A DNA stretch of 25,857 nucleotides, taken from NCBI GenBank assembly GCA_022511505.1, contig JAFLTK010000143.1, positions 1 to 25,857 on the forward strand, given 5' to 3'. The notes beneath the pieces are model-generated. The model was not told the DNA's origin. It did no database searches and was given only the letters and a program-made list of their open reading frames with translations. Position numbers and translations under genes: made by a program. Positions 8,701 to 14,415 of this stretch are shown here, one piece after another; within the stretch, counting starts at the first letter, position 1, and each line of letters starts with the position of its first letter. The DNA is from Muribaculaceae bacterium. Lineage in GTDB: Bacteria > Bacteroidota > Bacteroidia > Bacteroidales > Muribaculaceae.

Positions 8701-8844
8701 ATACCCATCGCCATCCACGGCTCGTCGCCAGGCAACGAAATTCAGGCCCCCCTCGCCCTCGTCATCCTCGGCGGCCTGCTCTCATCCACCTTGCTCAACA
8801 TCTTCATCCTCCCAATCGTCTACACCCTGACCACCAAAAAATAA
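5758..8844 (+). CDS. Heavy-metal efflux RND pump, CusA/CzcA family
   Basis: A 1028-residue inner-membrane proton-driven antiporter of the HME-RND family. The N-terminus (MLNSIIKGSLANRLTVVILS) is the first helix; the duplicated porter domains and about 12 membrane helices are present at the normal family length. The TM4 proton-relay motif GSLVDDAIVDVEN (about 403-414) carries D406 and E413, at the places of the essential Asp/Glu of E. coli CusA. FLPSFNEGS (about 562-570) and GRAELDEH (about 611-618) are family signatures. By manual alignment the positions of the CusA copper methionines M573 and M623 hold Asn574 and a Val/Asn, so copper/silver specificity is not supported. It forms an operon with the adaptor. 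No TolC-like outer-membrane factor follows; the 332 nt after the stop hold only repeats. Confidence 0.94.
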   Translation: MLNSIIKGSLANRLTVVILSAMIFVAGMIVLLDTEVDIFPDLNAPTVVVMTEARGMAPEEVERMVTYPVETAVTGATGVRRVRSSSTTGFSVVWVEFDWDTDVYLARQIVGEKISALAGQLPPGVGVPTLGPQSSILGEIMIIGLTGGDETGPGELRTIAERELRPRLLSIAGVAGVAVIGGDVLEYQIKLNPGRMRALDVSLDDVIEATEGMNANASGGIIYEYGNEYLIKGDVATREVADIERSAVKLGADGLPITIGDIATVAIGPKQPAIGTATVAGVPAVLLTVTKQPGAGSISLTDNIMALIADVKPSLPKDVNVATDIFCQSDFIDRSVSNLQESLFEGALMVIIVLFFFLMNLRTTVISVVALPMSVIVTVIVLHFMGLSINTMTLGGIAIAIGSLVDDAIVDVENVYKRLRQNRELPEGERRGVLEVVLDASREVRMPIFNSSLIIIVSFIPLFFLSGIEGRMLIPLGVAFIVALIASTIVALTLTPVLCTYLLGSAKADRRLSSEPWLSRHLGAAYRRLLEHALCRPRPWLVTTGVLLLVAIGLFFTLGRSFLPSFNEGSLTINVSAMPGISLDESNRIGFEAERIILETPEVVTTARKTGRAELDEHSLGVNVSEIEVPYRLDHGRSRAEMVADLRERLAVIPGVNIEIGQPISHRIDAMLSGSEAQIAVKLFGNDLERLYILGNKIKQEMAEVDGIVDVNIEQQINRPQIDIKPRREMLARYGITIPEFTRFISVAMAGEQVSQVTDDRFPLDLTLMVEPDMRDTRDLLADLMIDTPEGKVPLSHVADIVVSSGPGTVNRENASRRIVISANTAGGDLRGAVNEIRRRVSANVDLPEGYYVTYGGQFESEARASRVLAIAALVAIVVIFMLLYSQFKSAGQSAVILINMPLAMIGGVLILVLTGSEINIPAIIGFISLIGIATRNGMLLMARYNTLRDEGVSIGERVIAGSVDRLNPIIMTALSSALALIPIAIHGSSPGNEIQAPLALVILGGLLSSTLLNIFILPIVYTLTTKK

Positions 8845-8925
8845 CTCCAAGTTTGAAATCCCTAAGATAAACCAGTTAATGCGCCTGTGCATTATAATCT
8901 CAACCGTTTCTTCCGATGACAATCT

Positions 8926-9006
8926 GGTAGGGACGCGACATGTCGCGTCCGCGTATAACACTGATTACTATTGGATTATGTGGACGCGATTTATCGCGTC
9001 CCTACC
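8926..9006. repeat. Composite palindromic repeat (REP/BIME-like), two inverted hairpin units
   Basis: An 81-bp element in the gene-free stretch 8845-9176. The ends are a 13-bp perfect inverted repeat starting GGTAGGGACGCGA (8926-8938 against 8994-9006). Each end also contains its own palindrome: GGACGCGACATGTCGCGTCC (8931-8950, perfect) and GGACGCGATTTATCGCGTCC (8982-9001, perfect 9-bp arms). A 31-nt spacer separates them. The element can fold as two small hairpins or one long one. It resembles intergenic REP/BIME repeats mobilised by RAYT transposases, but no transposase is present. The remaining bases on both sides (8845-8925, 9007-9070) hold nothing else I recognise. Confidence 0.75.
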
Positions 9007-9070
9007 GGGTAGCCATGTTTTGAGGCACCATCGCGTCTGCCTTTTAGCACATCCTGAAGATATTTCAATA

Positions 9071-9099
9071 TTCGCGCTAAATAAAATATATTGATTAGA
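9071..9099 (+). repeat. 29-bp repeat, copy 1 (downstream of the RND operon)
   Basis: These 29 bases (beginning TTCGCGCTAAATAAAA) are identical to the minus-strand sequence of 11829-11857. Both copies lie downstream of a gene end in the same orientation as that gene: this one about 230 nt after the RND stop, the other about 20 nt after the feoAB stop. Confidence 0.75.
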
Positions 9100-9149
9100 T
9101 TGTTTTTGGTTTTTGCTGAAATTGTTTTAAGAGATTGGAAAAATTTGTG

Positions 9150-9157
9150 TATATTTG
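9150..9157 (+). promoter_or_regulatory. -7 promoter box for the DUF695-like gene
   Basis: TATATTTG matches TAnnTTTG, 19 nt before the ATG at 9177. A TTG at 9122-9124 is 25 nt upstream, so the -33 element is weak. The region is very AT-rich. Confidence 0.5.
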
Positions 9158-9176
9158 ACGGAAAATTTAGACGATT

Positions 9177-9614
9177 ATGGAGATACAATCCGGAGAATGG
9201 TGGACATCACCAACCGAGAGCGACAACGGCCGGCTGATAATGGTCACCGGACGTCGTGACGTGAAAAAATTTCGTGATAACAAGCGCTTTTCTATCCGCG
9301 TAGAGGTTTCTTGGACCTACGATAGCGGCGTCGATGGCATGCCCGACAAAGAGACATCAACCCTCATGGAGCAGGCTCAGGAGGCACTCGTTGCCGCCTT
9401 TGCCAAAGACCCCGTTGCGGTCCTAACCGGCATCTTCACCGGCGACAACCGTCGCGATTGGATTTTCTATACCCTAAGCACCCACATTTTCGGCCGCAAA
9501 CTAAACGAGGCCCTCGAGTCTCTGCCAATGCTTCCCCTGGAAATCTACTGCGAGAACGACCCCGCCTGGGCCGCATACGACGAAATGGCCGCCGCCGAAA
9601 TCCACATTGACTAA
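9177..9614 (+). CDS. DUF695-like protein of unknown function
   Basis: A 145-residue soluble protein with no signal peptide or membrane helix. The sequence resembles the DUF695 family as I remember it: an N-terminal strand-rich half with NGRLIMVTGRRDV and RFSIRVEVSWTY, and a C-terminal half with GIFTGDNRRDWIFYTLSTHIF, LPLEIYCENDPAWAAYDEM. The function of the family is not known to me; the assignment is from recall of the pattern and needs a profile search. ATG 9177 is preceded by a good -7 box. The next gene starts 22 nt after the stop, so the two may be cotranscribed. Base composition is like that of the core genes on either side. Confidence 0.7.
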   Translation: MEIQSGEWWTSPTESDNGRLIMVTGRRDVKKFRDNKRFSIRVEVSWTYDSGVDGMPDKETSTLMEQAQEALVAAFAKDPVAVLTGIFTGDNRRDWIFYTLSTHIFGRKLNEALESLPMLPLEIYCENDPAWAAYDEMAAAEIHID

Positions 9615-9636
9615 GGAACTCAATTAATTGAAATAA

Positions 9637-10056
9637 GTGGAAACCTTTTTTGATAAAATCAAGAATTCTATTCAAGCATCCTTGCCAATCGTAACATTTT
9701 TGGATTGGCGAGGATGTTGCGGGTTATTGGCGATTCATAAAGGGCGGTTGCCCGACGGGGAACCGGTCGAGCGGTTGATAGTAGCCCATGAGGGTGATTG
9801 GACTGATGGCGAGGCGATGACGTGTTATGGCGAGTATGAAAATTATGAAGAGGTCCAGAGCAGGTTGGGCAAAAACCTCAAATTTCGGCGCAAGGAGTAT
9901 ATTGGCTTATTGAACAGAACTTTGATTGAATATAGTCTTGATAGCGACACCGACGGTATTCTCGCGCTTCCGGCAACGGGCGAGGAAACACGGTGTGAGA
10001 TATATGGTCGTGCTGCCAACGGCGCCTTATACTTATTGGATGAACGAGAATTATAA
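9637..10056 (+). CDS. Hypothetical protein, paired with the DUF695-like gene
   Basis: I do not recognise this family. The frame gives 139 residues from GTG 9637; a stop lies just upstream in frame and the next Met (about residue 62) is too far in, so GTG is the only good start. It has no signal peptide or clear membrane segment. It looks like a mixed alpha/beta cytoplasmic protein, with acidic stretches (EAMTCYGEYENYEEVQ) and a short hydrophobic strand IVTFLDWRGCCGLLAIHKG with a Cys pair. It lies 22 nt after the DUF695-like gene on the same strand and ends 52 nt before the convergent ABC transporter gene. Association with the DUF695-like protein is inferred from spacing only. Confidence 0.6.
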   Translation: METFFDKIKNSIQASLPIVTFLDWRGCCGLLAIHKGRLPDGEPVERLIVAHEGDWTDGEAMTCYGEYENYEEVQSRLGKNLKFRRKEYIGLLNRTLIEYSLDSDTDGILALPATGEETRCEIYGRAANGALYLLDEREL

Positions 10057-10108
10057 GGGGTTGCCTCTACCAAGCACCAAATTATCAAAAGTGCTAAGAA
10101 TGTGGAAG

Positions 10109-10897
10109 CTATTTAGCTTTGGGGGGAATTGGGGTCTCGTTGGCGAGAACGTATTTGCGGACCTTGGTGAAAAGTTCGTTGGCAAAGACAAATTCCTCGA
10201 GGGCGTGGTTGGCGGTTGTGTAGATTTGGTGCATGTCGCCAACCCACTCGCGATAGCCCTTGTTGATGAACACTATGTTTTCGCCAATGCCGAGGACCGA
10301 GTTCATGTCGTGGGTATTGATGACGGTGGTGATGTTATACTCGTGGGTGATGTCATGAAGTAGTTCGTCGATGACGATTGAAGTGCGCGGGTCGAGGCCC
10401 GAGTTTGGCTCGTCACAGAAGAGGTAGCGCGGATTGAGAGCAATGGCTCGGGCAATAGCGACGCGTTTCTGCATACCGCCCGATATTTCAGAGGGATACT
10501 TGTCCTCGGCGCCTTGCAGGTTGACGCGCTCAAGGCAGAATTCGGCACGATCCCTAATCTCGCCGTTGCTCATATTGGTGAACATTACAAGGGGAAACAT
10601 CACGTTGCCAAGCACCGTCTCTGAGTCAAACAGCGCCGAACCTTGAAACAACATTCCAATCTCTTTGCGCAGCTCCTTGACCTCGCCGGCATTCATCTTG
10701 GTGATGTCGCGACCGTCAAAAAGTATCTCGCCCGAGTCGGGCTTGAACAGGCCTACTATCGACTTGAGCAACACCGTCTTACCTGACCCGCTCTGACCGA
10801 TTATCAGGTTAGTCTTACCGCTGACAAAAGTCGCGTTAATGTCGTGGAGCACGGTCTTGCCGTCAAACGACTTGGTGACATCTTTAACCTCAATCAT
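10109..10897 (-). CDS. mlaF: ABC transporter ATP-binding protein, MlaF/Ttg2A type
   Basis: A 262-residue ATPase of the Mce/Mla lipid-transport class. Seen: Walker A GQSGSGKT (34-41), Q-loop GMLFQGS (Q85), signature ISGGMQKRVAIARA (from about 138; the M after SGG is typical of MlaF), Walker B YLFCDEPNSGLD (158-169) and the H-loop NTHDM. The C-terminal tail is longer than the ATPase core (ALEEFVFANELFTKVRKYV). In proteobacteria MlaFEDB moves phospholipids between the outer and inner membranes to keep outer-membrane asymmetry. The ATG overlaps the permease stop by 4 nt (ATGA), so the two are translationally coupled. The substrate-binding MlaD/MCE gene that usually follows is missing here: the next gene is convergent and unrelated. 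Confidence 0.93.
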   Translation of the reverse strand: MIEVKDVTKSFDGKTVLHDINATFVSGKTNLIIGQSGSGKTVLLKSIVGLFKPDSGEILFDGRDITKMNAGEVKELRKEIGMLFQGSALFDSETVLGNVMFPLVMFTNMSNGEIRDRAEFCLERVNLQGAEDKYPSEISGGMQKRVAIARAIALNPRYLFCDEPNSGLDPRTSIVIDELLHDITHEYNITTVINTHDMNSVLGIGENIVFINKGYREWVGDMHQIYTTANHALEEFVFANELFTKVRKYVLANETPIPPKAK

Positions 10898-11643
10898 TGC
10901 AGCATCAATTTAGTCAGAACAACATCAAGTAACAGAATCAGAATACTGCTGGCAACAACGGCGTTGGTGCTCGCCTTGCCAACCTCGAGGGCACCGCCCT
11001 TGACAAAATAGCCATAAAACGAGGCTACCGAACTGATTATCACCGAGAAAAACAGCGACTTAATCAAGCCGTACCACACGTACCACTCGACGAAGTAGGA
11101 TTGCAGACCGTAGGTATAGCGCGACACGCTGATAATGTCGGTGAAAAATGCGACGAGGAAACCGCCAAGCAACGTCGTTGCCATACAGAACGATACCAAC
11201 ACCGGCATGAACACCAGAAAACCGACAACCTTTGGCAACACCAGGAAGTTAGCCGAGTTGACGCCCATAATCTCGAGAGCATCGATTTGCTCGGTCACGC
11301 GCATGGTGCCAATCTCAGAGGCGATATTTGAGCCGACCTTGCCGGCAAGAATGAGACACAGGATAGAGTTGCTGAACTCCAGCAGCGCGATGTCGCGCGT
11401 CGACAAGCCGACGGCATAAGCCGGGATAAGCGGCGAGTTGATATTCAACTGCATCTGGATTGCAATCACCGCGCCGATAAATATCGAGATGACGATTACA
11501 AGCGGTATGGAATCGACGCCCAGTTTGGACATCTCAAATACCGTACGCTGAAAAAACTGCTTCCATTTGTCGGGAATGGAACAAACCCGCTTCATGAACA
11601 GGCAGTAGCGCCCAAAGGTGGCTATAGAGTCAGATATTAACAT
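10894..11643 (-). CDS. mlaE: ABC transporter permease, MlaE family
   Basis: A 249-residue integral membrane protein of the MlaE/YrbE permease family. Seen: FEMSKLGVDSIPLVIVISIFIGAVIAIQ, then the conserved core LAGKVGSNIASEIGTMRVTEQIDALEIMGVN, the family's most diagnostic motif, and further helices (VVGFLVFMPVLVSFCMATTLLGG; IKSLFFSVIISSVASFYGYFVKGGALEVGKAST). It forms the membrane channel of a lipid transporter with MlaF. ATG 11643 is used; a GTG directly before it also opens the frame and makes no difference. It is the first gene of the transcript, with a -7 box 78 nt upstream. Confidence 0.93.
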   Translation of the reverse strand: MLISDSIATFGRYCLFMKRVCSIPDKWKQFFQRTVFEMSKLGVDSIPLVIVISIFIGAVIAIQMQLNINSPLIPAYAVGLSTRDIALLEFSNSILCLILAGKVGSNIASEIGTMRVTEQIDALEIMGVNSANFLVLPKVVGFLVFMPVLVSFCMATTLLGGFLVAFFTDIISVSRYTYGLQSYFVEWYVWYGLIKSLFFSVIISSVASFYGYFVKGGALEVGKASTNAVVASSILILLLDVVLTKLMLQ

Positions 11644-11720
11644 CACTTTGAAATATTTAAACTGAGCGTGCTAAAGTTGAATAAATTGCTGAAATAACCG
11701 CATGTCACGGAATTTAACCG

Positions 11721-11728
11721 CAAATTTA
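11721..11728 (-). promoter_or_regulatory. Possible -7 promoter box for mlaEF
   Basis: Minus-strand TAAATTTG fits TAnnTTTG and would give a leader of about 70 nt before mlaE. No convincing -33 element is seen. Confidence 0.4.
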
Positions 11729-11828
11729 GTGAAAAAGTTCCAAAGTGCATTGACTCTCGCGCCGTTTTTGCCATTTAAGCAAGTTTTGACACCAAAAAGG
11801 GGAAAACGAACAGCCCACCGCCCGCGCG

Positions 11829-11857
11829 TCTAATCAATATATTTTATTTAGCGCGAA
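11829..11857 (-). repeat. 29-bp repeat, copy 2 (downstream of feoAB)
   Basis: Exact minus-strand copy of 9071-9099. It starts inside the right arm of the hairpin that follows the feoAB stop codon, so in this copy the repeat directly follows a terminator-like stem. Confidence 0.75.
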
Positions 11858-11876
11858 AAACGAGGAATATTTCGCG
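11852..11876 (-). terminator. Terminator-like hairpin after feoAB
   Basis: On the minus strand, 3 nt after the feoAB stop, CGCGAAA (11870-11876) pairs with TTTCGCG (11852-11858) over an 11-nt loop, followed by an AT-rich but not T-only tract. A weak intrinsic terminator or 3' processing stem; it overlaps the 29-bp repeat. Confidence 0.45.
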
Positions 11877-11878
11877 AT

Positions 11879-14272
11879 TTAGAAGAGCAGGGCGAGTCGG
11901 TAGGCGATGAAGGCGACGAGCCACGCGACTGCAGTGTTGTAGGCGACCGAGAAAAGGCCGTAGCGCCAGTCGCCGGTTTCGCGGACAATGGCTGTCAGCG
12001 TGGCGATGCAGGGGCAGAACAGCAACACGAATATCATGAACGAGAGGGCCGTGGCGGCGTCAAAGTCTGGCCGGCCGGTGACGGGCGACGGTTGCTGCAA
12101 GCGCTCGGAGAGTGTCGACAGAGAAACATCCTCGTCGCCGGTGTAGAGTACACCGAGTGTCGACACGACAATCTCTTTGGCGGGGACACCGGCGAGGGCG
12201 GCTACCGAGGCCTTCCAACTGAAGCCGAGTGGCTCGAGCGCCGGGGTGATGAATTTGCCTACCATCTCGAGATATGAGTCATGGGCGGGGTCAATCGCGA
12301 CGGTTTCAATCGGCTCGACTCCCTCAACTTCCTCGTGGCGAGGGAAATAGTTGAGTGCCCAGACAATGATGCTGGCAACGAGTATCAGTCCGCCCATCTT
12401 GCGCAGGTATTGCTCGCCTTTGCCCCAGGTGTGGCGAAGCATGGCTTTGAGGGTCGGCACTCGATAGGGAGGCAACTCCATGACAAAGGGGGTATCGTCG
12501 GCCTTGAAGAAGAAGCGTCTCAACAGGCGTGCGGTTATCATGGCGACGATTGCGCCGAGGACATATAACCCCAGGAACACGATGGCGGCGTGACGAGGGA
12601 AGAACGTGCCGACGAGCAGCACATATATAGGCACGCGCGCCGAACATGACATGAACGGATTGATAAGAATGGTGATGATGCGCGAACTGCGGCTCTCGAT
12701 TGAGCGCGAGGCGATGATAGCCGGGACGTTGCATCCAAAGCCCATCACCAGCGGGATGAAACTCTTGCCGTGGAGCCCTATGCGGTGCATGAGTTTGTCC
12801 ATGATAAAAGCAGCGCGGGCCATGTACCCCGAGTCTTCCATGAACGAGATGCAGAAATAGAGTATTAGAATGTTGGGCAAAAACACAATCACGCCGCCGA
12901 CGCCGCCAATGACGCCATCGGCAATCATATCTTTCACCGGGCCGGCCGGGAAAAGGTTGTGGACCATGTCGCCGAGCCACGTGACACCGCTTTCAATCCA
13001 CGCCATCGGGTAACTGCCGAGGCTGAACGTCAGCCAAAAAACGGTGAACATCAGGGCGATAAATATCGGAAAACCGAGAGCGCGGTTGGTAACAAGCGAG
13101 TCGATGGCGTGGGTAAGCGCCGATTTTTCGGGGTTTGACGACGGGACGAGCGTCTCGGCGAGCGCCCCGGCGATGAATCCATATTTCTCGTTGGCGATGG
13201 CGGCGGTAACATCCTCGTCGCCCAGCATGCGGTCGATATTGTGGCGCTCGCGGTCGCGCAGTTCAAAGATGGCGTCGGCATTCGGCGTCCCGGCGATGAT
13301 TGAGTCGACCTCCTTGTCGCGCTCTATGAGTTTGATGGCAAGGTAACGAGGCGAGAAATGTCGGTCAATATAGTGGTCGGCCTTGATGGCATCCTTGATG
13401 GCGTTGACGCCCGGCTCGACAAACGGGCCGAGGTTGACGTGGATGTGGCGAACGGCCTTGTCGCGCCCTTCATAGACGTCGATAACGGTGTCAATTAGAC
13501 AGTCAACACCCTCACCGTTGCGAGCGGTGGTCGGGACAATCGGCACGCCAATCATTTCGCCCAACGTTTTGAAATCCAACTTGTTGCCGCTGCGTTCAAA
13601 CTCATCATACATGTTGAACGCAATGACCATCGAGCGGTCCATGTCGATGAGTTCGGTCGTCAGATAGAGGTTGCGCTCGAGGTTACTGCTGTCGACCACA
13701 TTAATAATAACGTCGGGACTCTCGTCGCGCAGGTAGCGGCGCACATAGAGTTCCTCGGGACTGTAACTGGCAAGCGAATAGGTCCCGGGGAGGTCGACAA
13801 CGTTAAGCGTGTAGCCGTTGCGCTTGATTGTCCCCTGTTTAGCATCAACCGTCACGCCGCTGTAGTTGCCGACATGCTCGGTCGCGCCCGAAACGACATT
13901 GAACAGCGATGTCTTGCCGCAATTGGGATTGCCAATCAGCGCGACATTGATTACCTTTGAATTGCGGGCGGCGGTGGGGTGGACGCTCTCCTCGGTGTCG
14001 TCGATGGTCGAGTCGACGGTCTGCTTAGGTATATGGGTCGTCCCCTCGTCGAGCGTGACAATCTCAACGAGGTCGGCCTCGCTTCGTCGAAGCGATACCT
14101 CATAGTCCATCAAGCGATATTTGATGGGGTCACGAAGCGGCGCGTCAAGAACAACGTCGACAACGCGCCCTTTGACAAACCCCATCTCAATCATGCGCTT
14201 GCGAAACGCACCGTGGCCTAATATCTTGACAACCACACCGGTCTGCCCGGGGGCCAATTCCGACAATCTCAT
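11879..14272 (-). CDS. feoB: Ferrous iron transporter FeoAB fusion
   Basis: A 797-residue fusion, the usual arrangement in Bacteroidetes. Residues 1-75 are a FeoA SH3-like domain (MRLSELAPGQTGVVVKILG, then GFVKGRVVDVV). After a linker comes the FeoB GTPase domain: G1 GNPNCGKTS (about 114-122), G2 Thr141 in GVTVD, G3 DLPG (160-163), G4 NMYD (220-223). Then follow the GDI region and the membrane core with GFGCNVPAI and the second Gate region GVPAKEIVVSTLG, both containing family-conserved residues. The protein brings Fe(II) across the inner membrane. I chose ATG 14272; the longer frame back to 14356 would run through the promoter. It is monocistronic as far as can be seen, with a hairpin directly after the stop. 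Confidence 0.95.
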   Translation of the reverse strand: MRLSELAPGQTGVVVKILGHGAFRKRMIEMGFVKGRVVDVVLDAPLRDPIKYRLMDYEVSLRRSEADLVEIVTLDEGTTHIPKQTVDSTIDDTEESVHPTAARNSKVINVALIGNPNCGKTSLFNVVSGATEHVGNYSGVTVDAKQGTIKRNGYTLNVVDLPGTYSLASYSPEELYVRRYLRDESPDVIINVVDSSNLERNLYLTTELIDMDRSMVIAFNMYDEFERSGNKLDFKTLGEMIGVPIVPTTARNGEGVDCLIDTVIDVYEGRDKAVRHIHVNLGPFVEPGVNAIKDAIKADHYIDRHFSPRYLAIKLIERDKEVDSIIAGTPNADAIFELRDRERHNIDRMLGDEDVTAAIANEKYGFIAGALAETLVPSSNPEKSALTHAIDSLVTNRALGFPIFIALMFTVFWLTFSLGSYPMAWIESGVTWLGDMVHNLFPAGPVKDMIADGVIGGVGGVIVFLPNILILYFCISFMEDSGYMARAAFIMDKLMHRIGLHGKSFIPLVMGFGCNVPAIIASRSIESRSSRIITILINPFMSCSARVPIYVLLVGTFFPRHAAIVFLGLYVLGAIVAMITARLLRRFFFKADDTPFVMELPPYRVPTLKAMLRHTWGKGEQYLRKMGGLILVASIIVWALNYFPRHEEVEGVEPIETVAIDPAHDSYLEMVGKFITPALEPLGFSWKASVAALAGVPAKEIVVSTLGVLYTGDEDVSLSTLSERLQQPSPVTGRPDFDAATALSFMIFVLLFCPCIATLTAIVRETGDWRYGLFSVAYNTAVAWLVAFIAYRLALLF

Positions 14273-14293
14273 TGCTATTCTGATTTTACACCG

Positions 14294-14324
14294 CAAAGTT
14301 ACAACCTTCCTCACTCCCCTGCAA
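14294..14324 (-). promoter_or_regulatory. Bacteroidetes-type promoter of feoAB
   Basis: Minus strand: TTG (14322-14324), 20-nt spacer, TAACTTTG (14294-14301). Transcription would begin near 14289, leaving a leader of about 17 nt before ATG 14272, which excludes the longer reading of feoAB. Confidence 0.7.
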
Positions 14325-14341
14325 TACCCAAAATCGGGTAT
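14324..14341. promoter_or_regulatory. Dyad next to the feoAB -33 element (possible operator)
   Basis: ATACCC AAAATC GGGTAT: 6-bp perfect arms around a 6-nt centre, touching the -33 TTG of feoAB. The position suits a regulator site (iron- or redox-sensing), but it does not match a Fur box that I can recognise. Confidence 0.35.
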
Positions 14342-14357
14342 TCTAACCGAGAACAAA

Positions 14358-14392
14358 GTAGACAGAGAAACCGGTTTTGTCTCTCTGCCTAC
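14358..14392 (-). terminator. Intrinsic terminator of the blaI-blaR1 operon
   Basis: Minus strand: GTAGGCAGAGA pairs with TCTCTGTCTAC over a 13-nt loop (10 Watson-Crick pairs plus one G-T), 23 nt after the blaR1 stop, followed by TTTGTTCT. The stem and T-rich tail fit an intrinsic terminator. Confidence 0.65.
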
Positions 14393-14415
14393 CCTGCCTG
14401 TGTATGAAAAGCCTA

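Noticed and set aside
8879..9094. 71-codon ORF across the composite palindrome
   Set aside because: It is made mostly of the repeat and has no promoter, no family similarity and no coding signal.
10073..10095. Small inverted repeat AGCAC/GTGCT between the convergent genes as a bidirectional terminator
   Set aside because: Only five pairs around a 13-nt loop and no T-tract on either strand; too weak to annotate.
9926..10363. 145-codon plus-strand ORF across the end of the hypothetical gene and into mlaF
   Set aside because: It overlaps two better-supported genes in other frames and has no start context.
500..14300. Very frequent GTCGAC hexamers
   Set aside because: Explained by frequent Val-Asp (GTC GAC) and the reverse complement in GC-rich genes on both strands; no regular spacing or intergenic clustering seen.
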